This document shows positions 1-10,592 of a stretch of 46,682 bases of DNA, piece by piece (the stretch's first letter is position 1; each line of letters opens with the position of its first letter). The position numbers were made by a program, and so were the translations under genes. Below the pieces are notes generated by a model. The model saw nothing but the letters and a program-made list of their open reading frames with translations, did no database searches and was not told where the DNA came from. This DNA is from Marinifilum sp. N1E240 (GTDB taxonomy: Bacteria > Bacteroidota > Bacteroidia > Bacteroidales > Marinifilaceae), in contig NZ_WHKF01000014.1 in the NCBI RefSeq assembly GCF_009295825.1, positions 1-46,682 of the forward strand, written 5' to 3'.

Positions 1-1476
1 CAACTGTGAAAGTTCTGCTTTTCGCTTCTGCAGTGGCATACATTTCGTTTCCTGATTGTGTCGCTTCTACAGTTACATTTCCTGTTCCTGTGATCGTCAA
101 CTCATCACCTGTAATTGTTGCTGGTCCGGATACGACATTGAAACTTACTGCCAAATTAGATGAAGAACTTGCTACCAATGTAAAAGGAGCATCTCCATAA
201 ACTTTATCAGCAATTGCATCAAATGTAATCAACTGAGCTGCTTTCGAAACTGTGAAAGTTCTACTCTTCGCTTCTGCAGCAGCATATGTATCATTACCTG
301 CCTGACTTGCTTCTACAGTTACATTTCCTGTTCCTGTGATTGTCAACTCATCACCAGTAATTGTTGCTGGTCCGGATACGACATTGAAACTTACTGCCAA
401 ATTAGATGAAGAACTTGCTACCAATGTAAAAGGAGCATCTCCATAAACCTTATCAGTGATTGCTTCGAATGTTATTTCCTGAACTGCTTTCGAAACTGTG
501 AAAGTTCTACTTGCTGGATCAGCTTCATTGTAATTCTCATCTCCGGTCTGACTTGCAACTACAGTTACGCTTCCAACTCCCGTTATCGTTAATTCATCAC
601 CAGTAATTTCTGCTGGTCCTGAAATAACATTAAAGTCAACAGCCAAATTGGATGTAGAACTTGCTACCAATGTAAAAGGTGCTTCTCCATATGCCTTATC
701 AGCAATCGCATCGAATGTAATTACCTGAGCTGCTTTCGAAATTTTAAAAGTTCTACTCTTCGTTTCTGCAGCAACATAATTGTAATTTCCTAATTGTTCC
801 GCCTCTACAGTTACATTTCCTACACCTGTAATCGTCAATTCATCGCCACTAACTGTTGCAGGTCCTGATATAAGATTGAAACTTACCTCTAATTCGGATG
901 ATGAACTTGCTACCAGTTTAAAAGGAGCAACTCCATAAATTTTATCAGCTATTTCTTCGAAAGTGATTACTTGTGAAGCTTTCGAAACTTCGAAATTTCT
1001 GTACTTCGATTCTGCAGCAGTATAATTGTCATTTCCTGATTGAAAAGCTTCTAATGTTACATATCCTACGCCGGTAATGGTCAACTCATCGCCAGAGATT
1101 ATCGCTGGTCCTGACATAACACTGAAACCTACCTCTAATTCGGATGTAGCACTTGCTACTAATTTGAAGGCTTCATCTCCGAACAGCTTATCGGCTATCT
1201 CTGTAAATGTAAGGGTCTGATTTGCCTTATCAACAATAAAAGATTGATTTACAGGCTCTGCAACTTCAAAATCATCATTCCCTACTTGAGTTGCTTTTAC
1301 AACAACCGTTCCTGCACCAGTAATCGTCAATACATTTCCAACCACATCTGCTGGTCCTGAAACCAATTCAAAAGTCACATTTAAACCAGAGGTAGAACTT
1401 GCTACTAAATTGAACGCCTCATCATCATATACTTTATCAGGAATTTCTGTAAACGTAATAGTTTGAGTTTCTTTTT
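1..1476 (-). repeat. Six in-frame tandem 246-bp repeats encoding Ig-like domains
   Basis: The 3' part of the giant nuclease gene is a tandem array with a 246-bp period (82 residues). Each unit reads like xxITFxxIADKxYGDAPF at its start and SGPAxITGDELTITG in its middle. The two units nearest the window edge (about 1-246 and 247-492) are almost identical in DNA, while units farther upstream are progressively more diverged. That is the usual sign of recent unit expansion at one end. These are stalk or adhesive Ig-like folds common in Bacteroidota surface proteins. The array continues outside the window. Confidence 0.9.
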
Positions 1477-4400
1477 CAACAGCTTTCCATGCAGTGGTTA
1501 TTTTATCACCATAAATATACTCTACCAGTTCAGGATAATCGATAAAAGGATTTCTATTCTTCTGATATTTGTATACTACATTGTTGTGTCTAACCTCATA
1601 CGGATCTACCGGATCAAGCTCTGACCACTCCTTAAACATTTCAACTGATCCTACTTGTGAAATATCTAAACCATAACGTAAATTCAAATAGAAAATAACA
1701 CGAGCAACATCACCTTTAGCTGATAATGGTGGCGCATACTTACTTCCTGAAGTTGAATTCGCAAATGGGAAATTGTTACGCTTGTTGTTCTCATTCTTAT
1801 CCGAACTTCTCAAATGATGAGCATCAGATTGAGCCAAGGCTAAATCATCACCAGCATTTTCGATGATATTCCCATTTGCATAGGAGCCTGATCCCCATGG
1901 AGCTCTCGCATTTTTAAAACCACCAGTTGACTGTGGATAAACGTGCTCTCTATTCCATTTTTCTTGAGATCCATTTAATCCCAAATGTTTTGCATCAGCA
2001 TCATACACCATTTCTTTATAAATCATGTATACTTTAGAAGGATTATTCGGATCACGATCCGCCTCATCCATAATATCGTATACATCTAAAGGAATAGCTC
2101 CTGTTACAAATCTGCGGCTCTCTGCAGCAACATCTCCTCTTCCCTCTTCCTCGTATGGATAGGAAACAAAGCCTGCATTAATAATATCAGCCAATTTGTC
2201 TTTTAGGACATCCGCTTTTGTGCCTTCAGCTTCCTGATAGTAATTTACCGGAATTCCTGTACTTTCATAATGTTCTCCTGCAGTAACTGTAGAAATATAT
2301 TCGTAAGGCAACAAAATATGATCATTGGTCTTAACTTCCAATTTTGTTACCGCAGTACTTGTATTTGCTACAGGCTCATTATCATCTTCTGCAACTAAAT
2401 AAACATCGTAATCTGTAGTTTTGGTCAAACCAACTACCTCATGAGCAATTTCATCTGTTGCAATATCAAATGATCCCGCAACAATCGCATCAGTTCCAGC
2501 TTTCACGGCTTCAATTGATGGTACATCTGCATTATCTGCCAAAACAACAAAGAAAACCTTCCCTTCTTCATTTAGTTTTACATTCATTACAAATGAAGAA
2601 GAAGTAAAACTATCAATGTTCGGATATCCACTCACAAACTCTGGAGCCAACAGATCTGGTTTGCCATATGCTAGAACCGGTACTCTTAGTGTTTTTGCTC
2701 CATTCGATTTGTGTGTAATATTTGCCGAAACTTTTTCGGTATAAGCCACTGTAGGATTAAAGCGAATCTGAATTTGCTTGCTTGCAGCTTCTTCTTTAGC
2801 GATACTTACTGATGATGCCCAAGTACTCCCATCTAAGGAAAGCTCGAAAGATTGATCAACTGAAACCGTAAGATCTTCTTCCAGATCAATTCCTTTAATT
2901 GTATATGTTTTAGCTGCCGAAGGAGCTTCAGAATTCTCAACATCTACAAAATCAAAATTCAAATCATCAGCATTTTCTGCTAGAATTTGCGAAGAATAAG
3001 CATGCAATTTCAAACGCAGCATGATTGGGTGATGATCAGAAATTGAAGTATTGGTCTGACTTGTATTGTTTGTTAAAATCTGATACTCATCATACAATTC
3101 ATTTGAAATACTGATATGATCGATATTCGTTGTAGAAGTTAATACATGATCAAAATAATCACCTGTTTCGAACCATGAAGCGTAAGGAGAAGCCTTTCCA
3201 CTTGACATACTTCCTTCCAGATAATCATTGTAATCTCCCAGGATTACCAAATTATCATTCGGATAATCTGTATTCAATGCATTCAACAGATATTTTGCAT
3301 CTGCTAATTTTCTTGAATGACTGTCATAACAACACTTGGCATGAATATTTACAAAAGCAATTCTCTCACTAGCTCCATTAATATTTACTTCAGCTTCGAA
3401 GAAGTATGGCAAACGACCCGATGCCCAAAACTTAGAAGCATCACCAGTATACCCATCAATAGATGAAGTAGATCCACCTTGGTACTCATCAGAGAACATT
3501 GAAAAATCATTCAGCTTACTAACGCTAGTTTTATTGTAAACGTAGCAAACACGTTGAGCAGGATACTCTGTACTTGGATCGCTATCGTCATGAGAATATC
3601 TTGGTCCCATAATTCCTGCATAAGAATCACTTCCTGCCAATTCATTCAATTTATCTACCAAAGGCTGAAGATAATCTCCATTCAAATCATCAGAAACCAA
3701 TTCTTGCAATGCATATACATCCGCATCGAATGCGATTATATCGGCAGAAACAGCATCCAATTGCTCAGAGAAACTTGAAGCACTCTTCGATTTGTTTGGA
3801 GCTCCGAACCATTCGATATTCCAGGATACGATATCCAAAGTTTTATCTTTACCTAGAGTTGTTGCATCAGCAATTTCATCAGATTTTTCTGAAGACATGT
3901 TAATAACTAGAGATGCAGCTCCTTTAGCCTTATTGGTAATACTTCCGGTAATTCCGTTAATCGCAGAAGTTTTAGGTGCAAATCTAATGTTGATTAACTT
4001 TGGTGATTCCTCTGTTTTCGCAATACTTAAACTTGAAGTCCATGCGATACCATCCAAAGAAAGCTCATAATTGTCGCTTGCTTTAACACTAATATCACCT
4101 TCCAGTTTATCAAAACTCAACTCATAGGTTTTCGTTTCGCTAACATCTCCTGCTTCGGTATAAGGAAATAGGAGATCTTCAGTTAAATTACTTGTAAGAG
4201 TACCTGTAAGTGGAACTTTATTTCCTTCAATCGTAACATCATCCACCTGATAGGTTGTGGTTAAAGAACTTCCATTTCCTGAATACTTAAAGGCAAGATA
4301 AACCTCTCCTTCGTAGCTAGATAAATCTACAGCACCTGATTCAACAAAAGTACTTCCGTAAGCTGAGTTGTTTCTTTCATCTATGATCGCAGGTACGCTT

Positions 4401-7400
4401 TGCCAAGTGGCAGTGGCAACATCTGAACCATCAAAATCTGTAGAAATTAAAACTTCAAGCGTAGTTCCTTTATAATAACCGTTTTTCGTTTTAAAGTTTA
4501 GCTTCTCATTGCTATAAGCATCCAAATCTATTGCCGGAGTAATCAACCAGGAAACAACATCCCCTGATGCTTGATATGCCGACATTTGCATGTATTTGTT
4601 ATCAGAATGCTCTGTAATTTCCCAATTGCGATCTCCTACTATTGATTTCAAAATCCAATTGGCATGAGTATTCGTTTCAAAATTCTCCTGGAAGAAGGCA
4701 ACTGGAACTAGAGCTGGATCGCCTTCGGTTCCTGAAACAGATATTGTTTTAGATTCTTCTCCGCTTACAATTTGTATGCTTCCGCTTATATCTGTGTTAA
4801 CAGCAGATTCAGGCACAAATTTCACAGAAATCGTAGTTTCTGCAAGAGATCCTGAACTAAGAGGCAGACTTAATGAAGAAGTATAACTTATCGCATCAGT
4901 TGACAACAAGAAGTGTTGTGGTGCTGTAATAGCAATATCTTCTACCAATTCATTTGCTAAAATTGAGAAGGTTTGAACTGAAGATTCCTCTCCAAACTTC
5001 ACCATTTCGAAGTCAGCTAAAGCTCCTGAGATTGTAATTTTTGAAGGTTCCGTGCCAATACCACCATTCCAGGCAATGTCCTTGGCTTCACCAAAAATAT
5101 ATTGTACCAATTCCGGATGGTCAACAAAAGGGTTTCTGTTGTTCTGAAATCCGAAAATTACATTGTTTCTTCTTACTTCATATGGATCTACAGGATCCTC
5201 TTCGTGCCATTGCAGCAAATGAGACAACTTACCATGACGAGGAGCAGACTCCGTTTGTTTGCATTGATCATCAACGGTCATTTCCCAACGGGTAGCCATA
5301 TAAAAAATCATACGAGCCACATCACCACGAGCTGATTTTGGAGGCGTATATCCAGGTGAATCATTACCAAAATCACGACTCCCACGCGCACTATTTTCTC
5401 CTGCATCGGTTGCTCTTAGGTGGTGACCATCAGTTCCCGGTCCAGCCGATGTTCCAAAATCACCATGAGATTTCGCCCAGGTATGTTCTCTGTTCCAACC
5501 TGTACTTCCTGAAACGTGAGCAGTTTTCGCAATTCCTTCCTCAACATACATCTGCCAAACCTGTGACGCATTTTTTGGATTTTGGTCACCCGCTTCACAC
5601 ATATCCCAAACATCGCTTGAAGAACTTGAATAAGGTAATTTTATAGCACCAGTGCTGATGATTGTCATAATTTCATCTCTCAAGTTAGCACCTGTCAAGC
5701 CAACAGCATCGCTATAATAATCAGCAGGAATCTTCACACTTGTCATGTGATGACTAGGACTTACCGTAGCCACATATTCTTTAGGTGTTAAATTCACAAC
5801 AATGCTTCCATCTCCACTTGTACTAGGATCGAGATAAACGTAATTGTCCAAAATACTGCCTGCACTTCCATCATTATCAGCAATACTAATGTTTCCGGCT
5901 ACTGTAGTTCCTAAAACAATTCCAGCAGAAGGATTTGTTAAGGTAACTGTCATCGTCTCCGTTCCTTCAGCATCCGAATCATCAACAACAGTTAGTGTTG
6001 CTGTAGCTGTTGTTTCTCCTGACAAGATCGTTAAGTTGGTTGCCGATATTGTATAATCTGAAGCTGTTATTCCTGTACCCGAAATCGATACATCTACAGT
6101 TTGATTTTCGCTTACGGTTTCTGATGAAGTTACTGTTAAAGTAATTGCTGTTGCATCTGCTTCTGCCCCTGAATTTGAAGATAAAGCAAGTTCTAGACTT
6201 GGTAGAGCTGGTCCTGATGACAATTCCTCAATTACAGCATTTCCTTCGAAAGACTGATGCGAACTATATTCTCCTCTATATCCGTCAAATTTGATCTGTT
6301 TACCCAAATTTTTAGGATTATTTTTCAGATTCCAATTGTTGCGATTATCTCCTGATTCCAATTTTAAATTCAGACAATTATCAAAGTTGGTTTCGTCTTT
6401 CGAGTCTGCAACTGTTATATAATACTCGCTAGAAAAAGGTCCTTCAAAAGTATCTCCTACACCTACAATATATCCATAAGCATAATAACGCGTTTTAGTC
6501 GTCTTCTCAGTATTCGGTAATGCTATTGCTTCTGTAATGGTAAACGGCTTGGCTTCTGAGCCATCATTTACATTGTCATTATCCGCAATAGTAATATCAC
6601 CTGTAATGGTAGAACCCAATTGAATTCCGGCAGAAGGATTCGATAATGTAAGTGTTAGCGTTTCCTCTTCCTCCTCATCCGAATCATCAACAATTGTTAG
6701 CGTTGCAGTTGCAGAAGATTCTCCTGCTACTATTGTTATCTGATTTGTAGATAAAGTATAATCTCCGGCTGTTATTCCTGTTCCAGAAACACCTAAATCA
6801 ATACTTTGATTTTCACTTACAACTTCTGATGTACTTACTGTTAAAGTAATTGCTGTTGCATCCTCTTCCGTTCCCGAATTGTCAGACAAAGCAAGTTCAA
6901 TACTTGGCAAAGCCAGACCTGTCAATTCTTCAATTACAGCATTTCCTTCGAAAGATTGATGTGAGCTATACTCTCCTCTATATCCGTCAAATTTGATTTG
7001 TTTACCCAAATTTCCAGGATTATTTTTCAGATTCCAGTTGTTCCTGTTATCTCCTGCTTCTAGTTTTAAATTCAGACAATTGTCAAAATTAGTTTCGTCT
7101 TTCGAGTCCGCAACTGTTACATAATACTCGCTAGAAAAAGGTCCTTCAAAGGTATTCCCTACTCCTACGATATATCCGTAAGCAAAATAACGTGTTTTAG
7201 TTGTCTTCTCAGTATTTGGTAATGCTATTGCTTCTGCAATGGTAAACGGCTTGGCTTCCGATCCATCGTTTCCAGCACTATCATTATCGATAATGCTAAT
7301 ATCACCACTAGTTGTTGTACCCAAAACAATTCCTGCAGAAGGATTGCTTAAAGAAACAGTCATGGTTTCTATTCCTTCTTCATCAGAATCGTCTACAATA

Positions 7401-8938
7401 GTTAATGTAGTTGTTGCTATTGTTTCACCAGATAAAATCGTTAAGGTACTTGCCGATATCGTATAATCATCACTTGTAATTCCTGTACCTGAAATCGACA
7501 AATCTACAGTTTGATCTTCGCTTACAGCTTCACTCGCTGTTGCTGTTAAAGTAATTGCTGTTGCATCTGCTTCCGTTCCTGAATTTGCCGAAAATTCAAT
7601 ATTTACAGAAATATCAGTATTGACATTGGATTTTCCAGGAGTTGGTAGACCCGCGACAAAAGCCGTCGTATTTCTAGCTCCACCTTCTCCGTCGGTTGCT
7701 CTGTAAATGGAGTGATTGTTTTTATCACCTTCTCCATTTTCATTGATTTGACCTCCGCTTAATAAGCCTGCCAATAAACCAGCATCATCTGAATCACTTG
7801 TATCATAAACAAGTAAATCTACTAAATTACTTGTAGTAAAGGCTGTGCCATTAGAAAAGTCACTTTCTGATGCCTTATACAAAGCAACTGCATCGGCACC
7901 ATTCTGTAGTTTATTATCAGCAAATGTTACTCCAACATTAGCTACAGCTGAATTCCCAACCACAAAAAAGCCTTCCGCATTGGTACTATTTCCAGATAAA
8001 TCTATTGTTAGGTATGATTCATCATTACTACCATTATAAAATACTAATACATGACCGTCAAGAGAAGAATTACCTGCTCCTCCATCGTATAGTTCGATAA
8101 ACTCCCATGTATCTTCTTTGCCTTCATCATTTTTTGCCTGATCACAATCCAACTCATTAATTAACAAACTGGATGTTACAACAGTTTCTTTAGCTATGGT
8201 AATCTCATAAGCTTGAGTCGATCCATCTTCAGCCGTTACCGTATAAGTAACTGGATTTGTAAAATCTACCGTACTACCACTTGCAGGTAGAATACTTGCT
8301 TTAGCAGATATTTCTATTGTAGGAGACAAGCTAGCAAGATTAGCACTTGCCGGAACAGTAAGACTTAGCGTGTGTGCGGATTCATCAATTGTTGCTGATT
8401 TGCCATCAACTGCAAATGAGGTAATCGCTTTGGCAGAACTTTGAGACGAACTTGAACCATAGGATGTCCATTCTATGTCGTCAATTATAACTCTTTCTGT
8501 AGTTTTAAGCTCAATTGTAAAATCTCCTGATACACTAACATCCTTAGTGTATGCACTAACTGTAGTACTATTAACACTAACAACTTCTATTTCCGAACCA
8601 TTAATAGATATGGTCATTGTGGAACTCTTCGAAAAGGCTTGTCGATATTTAAAACTCAAGCTTCCAACTCCATTGGGAATATTTTCTGCTTGTATTGTAC
8701 TTGTACTTTTTCCAGTACAAATTGCTTTTCCATCAATTTTTTGATCTCCCCTACAAGAAGTATAATTCCAAGTAATTGAGTTATTACCAATAAAGCTTCC
8801 TGTTTGGTATGAACTGCCCGTAAGAGTCATATTAGTAAAATCCTCTAATCCCTGCCCAAAACTGAGCTGAATAGAGATCATAAAAAAAGCAAGCAATGTG
8901 AGCAAACACCGCCTGTAACACGTGTAAAGTGTAATCAT
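1..8938 (-). CDS. Giant secreted multidomain nuclease (two Endonuclease I domains plus one EEP domain), C-terminus outside window
   Basis: The frame opens at ATG 8938 and stays open to base 1, so at least 2979 residues are present and the C-terminus is missing. Residues 1-29 form a signal peptide ending LSFGQ. In order I read: a lamin-tail-like domain (about 252-437, LLINELDCDQ), three Calx-beta-like domains alternating with two DUF6359-like OB folds (about 440-1023), Endonuclease I domain 1 (about 1047-1287, NREHTW at 1149 and DGHHL), an Ig-like segment, a choice-of-anchor-J-like domain (about 1407-1583), an EEP nuclease domain (about 1700-1975, WNIEWFG, GDYNDY, SDHHP), Endonuclease I domain 2 (about 2210-2487, NREHVYPQ and DAHHLR), then 82-residue Ig-like repeats. 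Endonuclease I and ExeM/NucH-type EEP enzymes cleave DNA or RNA outside the cell, so a role in scavenging nucleic acid or degrading extracellular DNA is inferred. Motif positions share one frame, so I see no frameshift. Confidence 0.9.
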   Translation of the reverse strand, partial: MITLYTCYRRCLLTLLAFFMISIQLSFGQGLEDFTNMTLTGSSYQTGSFIGNNSITWNYTSCRGDQKIDGKAICTGKSTSTIQAENIPNGVGSLSFKYRQAFSKSSTMTISINGSEIEVVSVNSTTVSAYTKDVSVSGDFTIELKTTERVIIDDIEWTSYGSSSSQSSAKAITSFAVDGKSATIDESAHTLSLTVPASANLASLSPTIEISAKASILPASGSTVDFTNPVTYTVTAEDGSTQAYEITIAKETVVTSSLLINELDCDQAKNDEGKEDTWEFIELYDGGAGNSSLDGHVLVFYNGSNDESYLTIDLSGNSTNAEGFFVVGNSAVANVGVTFADNKLQNGADAVALYKASESDFSNGTAFTTSNLVDLLVYDTSDSDDAGLLAGLLSGGQINENGEGDKNNHSIYRATDGEGGARNTTAFVAGLPTPGKSNVNTDISVNIEFSANSGTEADATAITLTATASEAVSEDQTVDLSISGTGITSDDYTISASTLTILSGETIATTTLTIVDDSDEEGIETMTVSLSNPSAGIVLGTTTSGDISIIDNDSAGNDGSEAKPFTIAEAIALPNTEKTTKTRYFAYGYIVGVGNTFEGPFSSEYYVTVADSKDETNFDNCLNLKLEAGDNRNNWNLKNNPGNLGKQIKFDGYRGEYSSHQSFEGNAVIEELTGLALPSIELALSDNSGTEEDATAITLTVSTSEVVSENQSIDLGVSGTGITAGDYTLSTNQITIVAGESSATATLTIVDDSDEEEEETLTLTLSNPSAGIQLGSTITGDITIADNDNVNDGSEAKPFTITEAIALPNTEKTTKTRYYAYGYIVGVGDTFEGPFSSEYYITVADSKDETNFDNCLNLKLESGDNRNNWNLKNNPKNLGKQIKFDGYRGEYSSHQSFEGNAVIEELSSGPALPSLELALSSNSGAEADATAITLTVTSSETVSENQTVDVSISGTGITASDYTISATNLTILSGETTATATLTVVDDSDAEGTETMTVTLTNPSAGIVLGTTVAGNISIADNDGSAGSILDNYVYLDPSTSGDGSIVVNLTPKEYVATVSPSHHMTSVKIPADYYSDAVGLTGANLRDEIMTIISTGAIKLPYSSSSSDVWDMCEAGDQNPKNASQVWQMYVEEGIAKTAHVSGSTGWNREHTWAKSHGDFGTSAGPGTDGHHLRATDAGENSARGSRDFGNDSPGYTPPKSARGDVARMIFYMATRWEMTVDDQCKQTESAPRHGKLSHLLQWHEEDPVDPYEVRRNNVIFGFQNNRNPFVDHPELVQYIFGEAKDIAWNGGIGTEPSKITISGALADFEMVKFGEESSVQTFSILANELVEDIAITAPQHFLLSTDAISYTSSLSLPLSSGSLAETTISVKFVPESAVNTDISGSIQIVSGEESKTISVSGTEGDPALVPVAFFQENFETNTHANWILKSIVGDRNWEITEHSDNKYMQMSAYQASGDVVSWLITPAIDLDAYSNEKLNFKTKNGYYKGTTLEVLISTDFDGSDVATATWQSVPAIIDERNNSAYGSTFVESGAVDLSSYEGEVYLAFKYSGNGSSLTTTYQVDDVTIEGNKVPLTGTLTSNLTEDLLFPYTEAGDVSETKTYELSFDKLEGDISVKASDNYELSLDGIAWTSSLSIAKTEESPKLINIRFAPKTSAINGITGSITNKAKGAASLVINMSSEKSDEIADATTLGKDKTLDIVSWNIEWFGAPNKSKSASSFSEQLDAVSADIIAFDADVYALQELVSDDLNGDYLQPLVDKLNELAGSDSYAGIMGPRYSHDDSDPSTEYPAQRVCYVYNKTSVSKLNDFSMFSDEYQGGSTSSIDGYTGDASKFWASGRLPYFFEAEVNINGASERIAFVNIHAKCCYDSHSRKLADAKYLLNALNTDYPNDNLVILGDYNDYLEGSMSSGKASPYASWFETGDYFDHVLTSTTNIDHISISNELYDEYQILTNNTSQTNTSISDHHPIMLRLKLHAYSSQILAENADDLNFDFVDVENSEAPSAAKTYTIKGIDLEEDLTVSVDQSFELSLDGSTWASSVSIAKEEAASKQIQIRFNPTVAYTEKVSANITHKSNGAKTLRVPVLAYGKPDLLAPEFVSGYPNIDSFTSSSFVMNVKLNEEGKVFFVVLADNADVPSIEAVKAGTDAIVAGSFDIATDEIAHEVVGLTKTTDYDVYLVAEDDNEPVANTSTAVTKLEVKTNDHILLPYEYISTVTAGEHYESTGIPVNYYQEAEGTKADVLKDKLADIINAGFVSYPYEEEGRGDVAAESRRFVTGAIPLDVYDIMDEADRDPNNPSKVYMIYKEMVYDADAKHLGLNGSQEKWNREHVYPQSTGGFKNARAPWGSGSYANGNIIENAGDDLALAQSDAHHLRSSDKNENNKRNNFPFANSTSGSKYAPPLSAKGDVARVIFYLNLRYGLDISQVGSVEMFKEWSELDPVDPYEVRHNNVVYKYQKNRNPFIDYPELVEYIYGDKITTAWKAVEKETQTITFTEIPDKVYDDEAFNLVASSTSGLNVTFELVSGPADVVGNVLTITGAGTVVVKATQVGNDDFEVAEPVNQSFIVDKANQTLTFTEIADKLFGDEAFKLVASATSELEVGFSVMSGPAIISGDELTITGVGYVTLEAFQSGNDNYTAAESKYRNFEVSKASQVITFEEIADKIYGVAPFKLVASSSSELEVSFNLISGPATVSGDELTITGVGNVTVEAEQLGNYNYVAAETKSRTFKISKAAQVITFDAIADKAYGEAPFTLVASSTSNLAVDFNVISGPAEITGDELTITGVGSVTVVASQTGDENYNEADPASRTFTVSKAVQEITFEAITDKVYGDAPFTLVASSSSNLAVSFNVVSGPATITGDELTITGTGNVTVEASQAGNDTYAAAEAKSRTFTVSKAAQLITFDAIADKVYGDAPFTLVASSSSNLAVSFNVVSGPATITGDELTITGTGNVTVEATQSGNEMYATAEAKSRTFTV

Positions 8939-9433
8939 AGGTTTTGTAATAAATGTGATTGATTAGTTTGTAATAATAAATGTATACAATCTATAAAATG
9001 GTTTTTTTAGGAGCCCTAAAGTACAGAATTAAAGACTTCTAATGGAACTTAAACTTTAAGAATACATTAACTTTTGATTAACAACTGTATTTTATTTATT
9101 AAACAACACAAATAGACATAAGTAAAAACATGCATATCTAATAAATAAAGGAAAGTATATTTCCATAACATTTTTATTATACATTTATTAGACAAGAAAG
9201 TAAGCCAATAAACACACTCGAATCCAATTAAAAGAATCATACTTGATTGGTTCTAGTATGGCTGGCATTCTGCACGAATTGAGAGAGATGAAAACTCAAA
9301 AAAGAATACTTCAATTTCAATAAAATTTGATGACTCCTGACCGGAGTGCGGCATACTAAACGAAGATTTCTAATGATCAAGAAGGCTTAACAATTTAAAG
9401 ATGCCCTATAAGCACAACTGCTCCCGAAACAAT
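8939..9433. other. Intergenic region upstream of the giant nuclease gene
   Basis: AT-rich DNA between the divergent nuclease and CPBP genes. It must hold the promoter of the minus-strand nuclease gene, but I could not find a clear TAnnTTTG box in the right place. No open frame with coding character and no RNA gene was seen. Confidence 0.5.
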
Positions 9434-9560
9434 TCTCTTAAAATACATTATGTAGACAGCTTCCATATTAGTAATTAGACTACTTTTTTATTTGATTTTG
9501 ATATTATGTCTTATTAGTATTTGTAATTTTATTTTCATTATTATTTTAAAAGGTATAGTT
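9434..9560 (+). repeat. Dispersed upstream element, copy A (before the first CPBP gene)
   Basis: Contains ATTATGTAGACAG, then TTCCATATTAGTA, an AT-rich spacer, and TATTATGTCTTATTAGTATTTG followed by a TTTTAAAA-type end. The same arrangement occurs at about 20430, 29311, 31753 and 32829, each time ending 50-150 bases before a gene on the same strand. TAGTATTTG resembles the Bacteroidota -7 box (TAnnTTTG) with one extra base, so the element may carry a promoter. This is inference from position and partial consensus. Confidence 0.6.
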
Positions 9561-9651
9561 ATGTACCCAACCGCAGGGATAAAAACACCCTTTTTATGAA
9601 TAGTAGAATAACAAGCAAAAGAAAAACATAGTAACTCTAAAATTTAGAAAT

Positions 9652-10410
9652 ATGAAAAAGAAGAAAATCTTTTTGGGATTAATTCTATTTGGATTCGGCT
9701 TAATAGGAATTCTATCTACGCTTACAATGGATATTCCTCTACCTCCAGAAGCAGAAGCTATTCTAAAAGATAAATTTACCCCTTTACAAATAAAGCTACT
9801 GACCTTAATCAATCCAACCATACTGGTTATGTTTATGGTAATTATAGGAAGTATTCTTTATGAAAAAGTCAATCTTAAAGTTCCACTAATTGAAAAAATA
9901 GTGGGCATAAAGCATAATGAATACAACTTCTCGAATATCTTAAAATACGGTGTTATTGGAGGTATTTTATCAGGGATTTTATTAAGTCTTCTTGGTTTTA
10001 TATTTAAACCGATGCTACCTACAGAATTTATTGAGTTAGGAGAATCATTACAACTGACTTTAGTTGCCAGGTTTTTATATGGAGGGTTAACAGAAGAAAT
10101 TCTCATGCGATTTGGACTAATGACATTGATCGTTTGGATCGCATCTAAAATATTTAAAGGAACAAAACCAATTGTTTATTGGATTGGGATACTACTTGCG
10201 TCACTAATTTTTGCCATTGGGCATTTCCCAATTGCCTATCAGTCCATTGCAAACCCATCAACAGGTTTATTGACTTTCATTTTAATTGGAAACTCAATTG
10301 GTGGATTAATATTTGGATGGCTTTATTGGAAGAAAGGATTGGAATGTGCATTTATCGCTCACCTATTTACTCACGTAATTCTAGTATTGGCAGAACCAAT
10401 GTTAAATTAA
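9652..10410 (+). CDS. CPBP family intramembrane metalloprotease (first of two)
   Basis: A 252-residue polytopic membrane protein of the CPBP (CAAX protease and bacteriocin-processing) family. The three family motifs are visible: GGLTEEILMRFGL near residue 145 (EExxxR, zinc-binding and catalytic glutamates), FAIGHFP (histidine motif) and HLFTHVIL near the C-terminus. The N-terminus begins MKKKKIF followed at once by a membrane segment. In bacteria these proteases are linked to bacteriocin self-immunity, protein secretion and membrane protein turnover; the substrate here is unknown. A second, quite different CPBP gene follows 182 bases downstream on the same strand. The ATG at 9652 is the natural start because the charged N-terminus precedes the first helix directly. 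Confidence 0.88.
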   Translation: MKKKKIFLGLILFGFGLIGILSTLTMDIPLPPEAEAILKDKFTPLQIKLLTLINPTILVMFMVIIGSILYEKVNLKVPLIEKIVGIKHNEYNFSNILKYGVIGGILSGILLSLLGFIFKPMLPTEFIELGESLQLTLVARFLYGGLTEEILMRFGLMTLIVWIASKIFKGTKPIVYWIGILLASLIFAIGHFPIAYQSIANPSTGLLTFILIGNSIGGLIFGWLYWKKGLECAFIAHLFTHVILVLAEPMLN

Positions 10411-10592
10411 AAATAAAACCATTGCCTAAAGGATTTTTATAAGGAAACACCTATAAATGAGTTTGTTTTGCTCAAAAACACTTTGATATAAATAGAATAT
10501 GCTTGCCCAACAGTGTTCAAAAAGCATCGCTCTATGGAACTGTCTATACCACAAAACAAGGCTGAGGAACTCAAGTAATAAAAACAGTAGAT

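Noticed and set aside
5041-5646. Open frames on the plus strand and in a second minus frame inside the nuclease gene
   Set aside because: They are shadows of the giant minus-strand gene, whose conserved nuclease motifs (NREHTW, DGHHL) fix the true frame here.
10179-10442. An 87-codon plus-strand frame inside the first CPBP gene
   Set aside because: It is an out-of-frame shadow of the protease gene, which has all family motifs in its own frame.
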